DNA from: Micromonospora radicis
Lineage (GTDB): Bacteria > Actinomycetota > Actinomycetes > Mycobacteriales > Micromonosporaceae
Assembly: GCF_003583405.1 (NCBI RefSeq)
Contig: NZ_QXEC01000002.1
Location: forward strand, 1-64,000
Direction of reading: 5' to 3'
DNA length: 64,000 nt
The notes below the pieces were generated by a model that made no database searches, was not told where the DNA came from, and saw only the letters and a program-made list of their open reading frames with translations. The stretch's first letter is position 1; each line of letters begins with the position of its first letter. The translations under genes and the position numbers were made by a program. Shown in pieces: positions 59,490-64,000 of the stretch.

Positions 59490-60953
59490 TCAGCCGGCCA
59501 GGCCCAGCGTCTCGGCGGCGGCCCGCCCGTTGGCGTGGCTCGCGCCGTGGGTGGTGACGAAGGCGCGGGCACCCGTCGGTCGCCAACTGCCCGGCCAACC
59601 CATCTCCACCACGGCCACCGGGTGGGTGGCGGCCAGCGCGTCGACCAACTCCGGGCCACCGGGCAGCCGGTGCAGGCGCCGGCCGACCAGCACGATCGGC
59701 CGCGCTCCCGCGTGTCGGCGCAGCGCCGCCGGGTCGGCACCGAGGGCCGCCACCCGGATCTGCTCGACGCCGTCGAGGTGTGGACCGAGACCCCACGGCA
59801 CCCGACCCTCGGCCATGGTCGAGGTGGCGTGCAGCTGCACCACCAACGGGTGGTCGAAGCCGGCCAGTACCCCCTCCACCCGTACGGCCCGGCGGGCGGC
59901 CGCGTACCCCAGGTCTGCGGGGGTGGTGCGGGTCCAGGCCGCCGGGTCGGCGGCGGTGCGGGTCCAGGCCGCCAACTCGGCGACCCGGCCGGCGGCCTGC
60001 TCGACCCGCTCGCGCGCCAGCCGACCGTCGTGCAGCGCCGCGACGATCTCGGCGGCCACCCGTTCGACCAGTTCGGCGTGGACCCGGGCGCCGATGCAGA
60101 GCAGGTCCGCGCCCGCGGCCAGGGCGCGTACGGCGCCGGGGGCGATCCCGCCGGCGGCGAGCGTGGCGCCCTTCATCTCCAGCGCGTCGGTGATCACAGC
60201 GCCGGTGAAGCCGTACTCGGCCCGCAACAGGTCCACCAGGACGGCGCGGCTGAACGTCGCGGGCCCGTCGCCGGTCAGCGCGGGCACCCGGATGTGGGCG
60301 GTCATCACCGCCCTGGCTCCGGCGGCGATCACCGCGGCGAACGGGGGCAGATCCCGTTCCCGCAGCACCCCGGGCGCGGCGTCCACGGTGGGCAGTTCGT
60401 GGTGCGAGTCGGTGATGGCGGCGCCGTGCCCGGGGAAGTGCTTGGCGCAGGCCGCGACCCCGGCCGACTGGAGGCCGGCGGCCGCGGCGGCGGAGTGCGC
60501 GGCGACCCGCACCGGATCGGCGCCGAACGACCGGGTGCCGATGACCGGGTTGTCGTCGGCGCTGTTGACGTCGACCGTGGGCGCCAGGTCGACGGTGATC
60601 CCGACGGCCGCCAGTTCCGTGCCGATGGCCCGGTAGACCCGGCGGGTGAGGGCCACGTCGCCGACCACGCCGAGTGCCGCGTTGCCCGGGTACGGGCTGC
60701 CGGTGGCGTGCGCCAGCCGGGTCACGTCGCCGCCCTCCTCGTCGATGGCGACGAGGACGTCGGGTCGGCCGGCGCGTAGCGCGGCGGTGCTCGCCGCCAC
60801 CTGCGCCGGTGTGTCGACGTTGCCGCCGAACAGGGTGTGTCCGGCCAGCCCGTCGGCGACCAGTTCGACCGCCCAGTCCGGCGGGACCGGCCCCGGGTAC
60901 GCGGCCAGCAGGGTGCCCAGGGCGAGCCGCCGTAGTCCCGGATCCAGCCCCAC
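59490..60953 (-). CDS. Glycoside hydrolase family 3 beta-N-acetylhexosaminidase (NagZ-like)
   Basis: A 487-residue GH3 enzyme that removes N-acetylglucosamine from muropeptides or chitin fragments. The NagZ motif KHFPGHGA and the preceding VDLAPTVDVN are clear, DEEGGDVTRL is the substrate-binding region, and the nucleophile Asp lies in ITDALEMKG. The C-terminal 150 residues match the GH3 C domain. No signal peptide, so it acts in the cytoplasm. The GTG at 60953 follows AGGAG. A 16-base tandem repeat encoding AWTRT twice lies in the linker. Divergent from the ROK regulator. Confidence 0.9.
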   Translation of the reverse strand: MGLDPGLRRLALGTLLAAYPGPVPPDWAVELVADGLAGHTLFGGNVDTPAQVAASTAALRAGRPDVLVAIDEEGGDVTRLAHATGSPYPGNAALGVVGDVALTRRVYRAIGTELAAVGITVDLAPTVDVNSADDNPVIGTRSFGADPVRVAAHSAAAAAGLQSAGVAACAKHFPGHGAAITDSHHELPTVDAAPGVLRERDLPPFAAVIAAGARAVMTAHIRVPALTGDGPATFSRAVLVDLLRAEYGFTGAVITDALEMKGATLAAGGIAPGAVRALAAGADLLCIGARVHAELVERVAAEIVAALHDGRLARERVEQAAGRVAELAAWTRTAADPAAWTRTTPADLGYAAARRAVRVEGVLAGFDHPLVVQLHATSTMAEGRVPWGLGPHLDGVEQIRVAALGADPAALRRHAGARPIVLVGRRLHRLPGGPELVDALAATHPVAVVEMGWPGSWRPTGARAFVTTHGASHANGRAAAETLGLAG

Positions 60954-61092
60954 GTGCTTCTCCTCTCGGCGCGGCCGGCGTGGTCGCCGCCTCCCGCGCC
61001 GGCCGGTGTGGATGTCGTGCCGGGTCGGCGGAGCACCGCGCTGCCAGCCGGCCGATACGCTACGGGCTACCCGTTCGCGGCCCGATTTACAG

Positions 61093-61109
61093 TTAACAAG
61101 GCTTACTAA
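61093..61109. promoter_or_regulatory. Candidate ROK operator between NagZ and ROK genes
   Basis: TTAACAAG-G-CTTACTAA is a 17-bp imperfect palindrome (8-base arms, two mismatches) in an AT-rich patch, 16 bases before the ROK start and about 140 bases from NagZ. The TTAGTAAG half-site is typical of actinobacterial ROK repressors. Confidence 0.55.
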
Positions 61110-61125
61110 TACTCGAGGACATGGC

Positions 61126-62301
61126 ATGAGTGCGACCCGGCTCCCCGGCACCCCACGTCTGTTGCGGGCCCTCAACGACCGCGCGGCGCTGGAGCTGCTG
61201 CTGGAGCAGGGGCCGTTGACCCGGGCCCGGATCGGTGAGCTGACCGGTCTGTCCAAGGTCACCGCGTCCCAACTGGTGGAGCGCCTGGAGGAACGCGGCC
61301 TGGTCGCCCGGGTCGGTGAGCAGGCCGGCGGGCGCGGGCCCAACGCCCAGCTCTACGCGGTGCGGCCGACCAGCGCGTACGTGGTCGGCGTGGACGTCGG
61401 GCCGGAGCGGGTGGTGGCCGCGTGCGCCGACATCACCGGCACGGTGGCCGGTCGGGTCGAACAGTCCACCCGGGACACCGACGACCCGGTGGGCGTGGTG
61501 CACAACGCCGTGGTCCAGGCCGCCAGCAGCGCCGGGGCGCCGCTGGCCGACGTACGCCGGATCGTGCTCGGCACCCCCGGCCTGGTCGACCCGGGCACCG
61601 GCGACATCACCTTCGCCTTCAACCTGCCCCGCTGGCACCGCGGCCTGCTCGCCGCGCTCCGCGACGACCTGGACACCCCGGTCGTGTTCGAGAACGACGT
61701 CAACCTCGCCGCGGTGGCCGAGGCGCAGTCCGGTGCGGCGCAGGGCCTGGCGGACTTCGTACTCGTCTGGATCGGCGCCGGTGTCGGCCTGGCGATCATG
61801 CTGGGTGGGCGGCTGCACCACGGCAGCAGCGGCGCCGCCGGTGAGATCGGCTACCTGCCGGTGCCCGGCGCACCCATCCCGCGCGACGTCTCCCGGCGGG
61901 CCAAGCCGGCGTTCCAGCAGGTGGCCGGCGCGGATTCGATCCGCACGCTGGCCCGCGAGCACGGCTACCCGGACGCGGCCGCTGCCGAGGCGGTGCGGGC
62001 CGCGATCGCCGACGGCACGGCCGGCGGACCGATGCTCGACGAGGTGGCACGCCGGCTCGCCCTGGGCGTGGCGAGTACCTGCGTGGTGCTGGACCCGCCC
62101 CTGGTGGTCCTCGCCGGCGAGGTCGGCCAGGCCGGCGGGGCCGCGCTCGCCGAGCGGGTGCAGCACGAGGTCGCCGCCATCACGCTGGTGCGGCCCCGGG
62201 TGGTGCCCACCGGCCTGACCGAGGAACCGATCCTGCACGGGGCACTGCGTACCGCCCTGGACGCCGTCCGCGACGAGGTGTTCGGCTCCACGGTCGGCTG
62301 A
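61126..62301 (+). CDS. ROK family transcriptional regulator/sugar kinase-like protein
   Basis: A 391-residue ROK protein with an N-terminal winged helix (residues about 15-75: TRARIGELTGLSKVTASQLVERLEERGLV) and a sugar-kinase-like domain with VVGVDVGPERVVAACADITG and GTPGLVDPGTGD. The usual zinc-binding and kinase motifs of glucokinase-like ROKs are not evident, so it is probably a repressor that binds GlcNAc or a similar sugar and controls the divergent NagZ gene. The ATG at 61126 is used; an ATG at 61121 stops after two codons. Confidence 0.87.
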   Translation: MSATRLPGTPRLLRALNDRAALELLLEQGPLTRARIGELTGLSKVTASQLVERLEERGLVARVGEQAGGRGPNAQLYAVRPTSAYVVGVDVGPERVVAACADITGTVAGRVEQSTRDTDDPVGVVHNAVVQAASSAGAPLADVRRIVLGTPGLVDPGTGDITFAFNLPRWHRGLLAALRDDLDTPVVFENDVNLAAVAEAQSGAAQGLADFVLVWIGAGVGLAIMLGGRLHHGSSGAAGEIGYLPVPGAPIPRDVSRRAKPAFQQVAGADSIRTLAREHGYPDAAAAEAVRAAIADGTAGGPMLDEVARRLALGVASTCVVLDPPLVVLAGEVGQAGGAALAERVQHEVAAITLVRPRVVPTGLTEEPILHGALRTALDAVRDEVFGSTVG

Positions 62302-62311
62302 GCGCGCCCGT

Positions 62312-62338
62312 ACCCGCACCGCCGACGGGGGTGCGGGT
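62312..62338. terminator. Bidirectional stem-loop between ROK and ABC permease genes
   Basis: ACCCGCACC and GGTGCGGGT (9-bp arms) with a 9-base loop lie between the convergent stops at 62301 and 62368. Confidence 0.6.
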
Positions 62339-62367
62339 CGTCCGACCAGGGTCCGTCGGGTCACCGG

Positions 62368-63381
62368 TCAGATCAGGTCGCGGCGCCGGAACAGGGCGAA
62401 CGCGGTGGCGGTGAGACCGGCGGTGAGCAGCAGCAGGACCGCAAGCGCCGGTTGCCAGGTGAGCAGATAGGTGCCGTCGCAGTAGCTGTAGTAGACGTCC
62501 GTGCAGGCGCTGCTGTCGTAGAAGCGGACCTCCTTGGAGATCCACGCGGCCACGTAACTGCTGAGCAGCAACTGGTCCGGCCGGGTCACCTCCAGGATCT
62601 GCAGCACGATCCGCCCACCCAGCTCCCACACCACCAGGTACGCCGCCACCGCACCGAGCGCCGCCGCGGTGTGCCGACCCATGGTGGCGATGGCGAAGCC
62701 GATCGCGGTGGCGAGCAACACCAACCCGACACCCCTGCCCCACCGCTCCGCCAACCCGGCCCAGAAGGCCGCGTCGGTCGGCCCGGGGTAGCCGCCGACC
62801 CGGGCGATGACCCAGAAGGTGACCAGGTACGCCAGCGAGGCGAGCACCGACAGCACCAGGACCGCGCCGAGCAGGGTGCCCAGCTTGGCGCCGAGCACGG
62901 TCAGCCGCCGTGGCCGCCACAGCAGCAGGTTGACCACCCCGCCGGAGTTCAGGTCGGCGCCGATGTAGGAGGCGCCGACCAGGAAGCCGAACAACATCAG
63001 GAAGGCCACCAGGAAGTACAGCAGTGGCTCGGCCTGCTGGGTGAAGGTGAACACGCCGCTGAGGTAGTCGGCCGCCACCGGTAGCCGATTCCGCAACGCC
63101 GGATCGATCTCGCTGCAGTCGGCGGGCAGGTAGTAGCTGCTCTCGTGGGCCCACGCCTCACCCCGGTCCCGGGCCAGGCAACGGTCGTGCTCCAGCTCCA
63201 TGTCGCGTCGCTCGGCCGCCGCCTCCCGCTGGGCTGCGGCCAGTTCGGCGCCGGTCGGCCGGTGCGAGCCGGCCAGCGTGGTCGCCGCCGTCACCGCGAA
63301 GGCCGCCAGCAGCAGGAGGACCATCAGTTGGACGAACCGGCGGGCGGCCAGCCGCTGCGCCTCGGCGCGGACGAGGTTCAC
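62368..63381 (-). CDS. ABC exporter permease subunit (ABC-2 type)
   Basis: A 337-residue membrane protein with a first helix (FVQLMVLLLLAAFAVTAATTLAGS), an extracytoplasmic domain of about 95 residues with several Cys, and five further helices (for example LYFLVAFLMLFGFLVGASYIGADL and LGAVLVLSVLASLAYLVTFWVIARV). It is an ABC-2-type permease working with the ATPase encoded just upstream, to which it is coupled by GTGA. Cargo unknown. Confidence 0.85.
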   Translation of the reverse strand: MNLVRAEAQRLAARRFVQLMVLLLLAAFAVTAATTLAGSHRPTGAELAAAQREAAAERRDMELEHDRCLARDRGEAWAHESSYYLPADCSEIDPALRNRLPVAADYLSGVFTFTQQAEPLLYFLVAFLMLFGFLVGASYIGADLNSGGVVNLLLWRPRRLTVLGAKLGTLLGAVLVLSVLASLAYLVTFWVIARVGGYPGPTDAAFWAGLAERWGRGVGLVLLATAIGFAIATMGRHTAAALGAVAAYLVVWELGGRIVLQILEVTRPDQLLLSSYVAAWISKEVRFYDSSACTDVYYSYCDGTYLLTWQPALAVLLLLTAGLTATAFALFRRRDLI

Positions 63382-64000
63382 GCCTCCACCCCCCGGACGT
63401 CGAGGTCGATCACCGGGGCGGCGGCCGGGTCGGCCGGGGCGTGGTCGACCTGACGGGGCAGCGCCGGATGCGGCCCGGCACCGGTCAACTCCAGGAAGAC
63501 GCTCTCCAGATCCGGCCGTACCGGGGCCAGTTCGCGTACCCACACGCCCTGCTCGCCCAGGGTCCGGCTGACCAGGGCCGGATCCGGGACGCCGCCGACC
63601 AGCAGGTGGTCCGCGGCCACGGTCACCGCCAGCCCGGCGGCCCGCAGCAGTTCCTCGGCCCGGGGCAGGTCGTCGGCGCGGACCAGGCACTCGTCGCGGT
63701 CGTATCCGGCCAACACCTCGCTGACCCGGCCGGCCGCCACCCGCCGCCCGCGCGAGATGATGGTCACGTGGTCGCAGATCAGCTCGATCTCGGCCAGGAT
63801 GTGACTGGACACCAGCACCGTCACCCCGTTCCCGGCCAGCGCCCGGGTCAGATCCCGCATCTCCCGGATGCCGGCCGGGTCCAGCCCGTTCGCCGGCTCG
63901 TCCAGGATCAGCAGCTCGGGCCGCTTGAGCAGGGCCGAGGCCACCGCCAGCCGTTGCTTCATGCCCAGCGAGTAACCCTTGACCCGCTCGTGGCCCCGAT
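63378..64000 (-). CDS. ABC transporter ATP-binding protein, 5' part beyond the window
   Basis: The C-terminal 206 residues of an ABC exporter ATPase; the start and Walker A lie beyond base 64000. Visible are a YSLGMKQR signature, Walker B LLILDEPANGLDPAG and the H-loop VSSHILAEIE, then an accessory C-terminal domain. The internal ATG at 63962 lies inside the signature motif and is not the true start. It overlaps the permease by 4 bases. Confidence 0.9.
   Translation of the reverse strand, partial: RGHERVKGYSLGMKQRLAVASALLKRPELLILDEPANGLDPAGIREMRDLTRALAGNGVTVLVSSHILAEIELICDHVTIISRGRRVAAGRVSEVLAGYDRDECLVRADDLPRAEELLRAAGLAVTVAADHLLVGGVPDPALVSRTLGEQGVWVRELAPVRPDLESVFLELTGAGPHPALPRQVDHAPADPAAAPVIDLDVRGVEA

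Overview
The window is chromosomal DNA from a high-GC actinomycete, most likely a member of the Micromonosporaceae. This rests on very high GC, frequent GTG starts, long ATGA/GTGA-coupled operons, F420-linked enzymes and several leaderless-looking promoters. No tRNA, rRNA, CRISPR array, transposase or phage gene was seen. Both ends cut genes: an NmrA-like gene on the left and an ABC ATPase on the right.

Region 1 (about 2 to 32 kb) is one large catabolic island. A TetR regulator (2112-2750) sits at its edge. Six 20-bp sites resembling CATACCNNNNGGTCGGTATG (or its reverse complement) lie in front of the regulator and of almost every operon: acyl-CoA dehydrogenase/MaoC, crotonase-VOC-flavin reductase, a dipeptide-type ABC transporter operon, a metallo-hydrolase/CoA-ligase pair and a luciferase-like operon. 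The island encodes an ABC importer (lipoprotein, two permeases, two ATPases), four CoA ligases, an HMG-CoA-synthase-like/zinc-ribbon protein translationally overlapping a thiolase, two SDR dehydrogenases, three acyl-CoA dehydrogenases (two of them an alpha/beta-like pair), two crotonases, a MaoC hydratase, four luciferase-like (LLM) oxidoreductases, three VOC proteins, a flavin reductase and an NADPH:F420 reductase. The logic is import, CoA activation, flavin- or F420-dependent redox chemistry, beta-oxidation-like shortening and thiolytic or aldol cleavage of an unidentified, probably cyclic or branched, carboxylic acid. I do not recognise it as a described pathway.

Region 2 (32.2 to 42 kb) starts with a broken aerolysin-like toxin gene. 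An NMT1/SsuA-type ABC importer with a PaaX regulator follows. Then comes a leftward operon (SDR, amidohydrolase, MaoC, CoA ligase) controlled by a divergent MarR gene. It looks like a second acyl-CoA pathway, for an aromatic or related acid.

Region 3 (42 to 48.7 kb) has a secreted DUF6351-like hydrolase and a Rieske oxygenase operon of the vanillate-demethylase type (oxygenase, 71-residue protein, flavin/2Fe-2S reductase, IclR, PaaX). A perfect 13+13 bp palindrome lies in its promoter.

Region 4 (48.7 to 64 kb) is mostly cell-surface, carbohydrate and housekeeping-type genes. It holds an ECF sigma factor fused through a membrane segment to an AbfB-like sugar-binding domain, a secreted beta-helix protein, a DUF72 protein, a GH16 glucanase with a ricin lectin domain, and a Clp-N/HTH protein with a leaderless promoter embedded in two operators. 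A GNAT, a GH3 hexosaminidase divergent from a ROK regulator, and an ABC exporter follow. Gene remnants (Nudix, aerolysin, DCC) mark several junctions.
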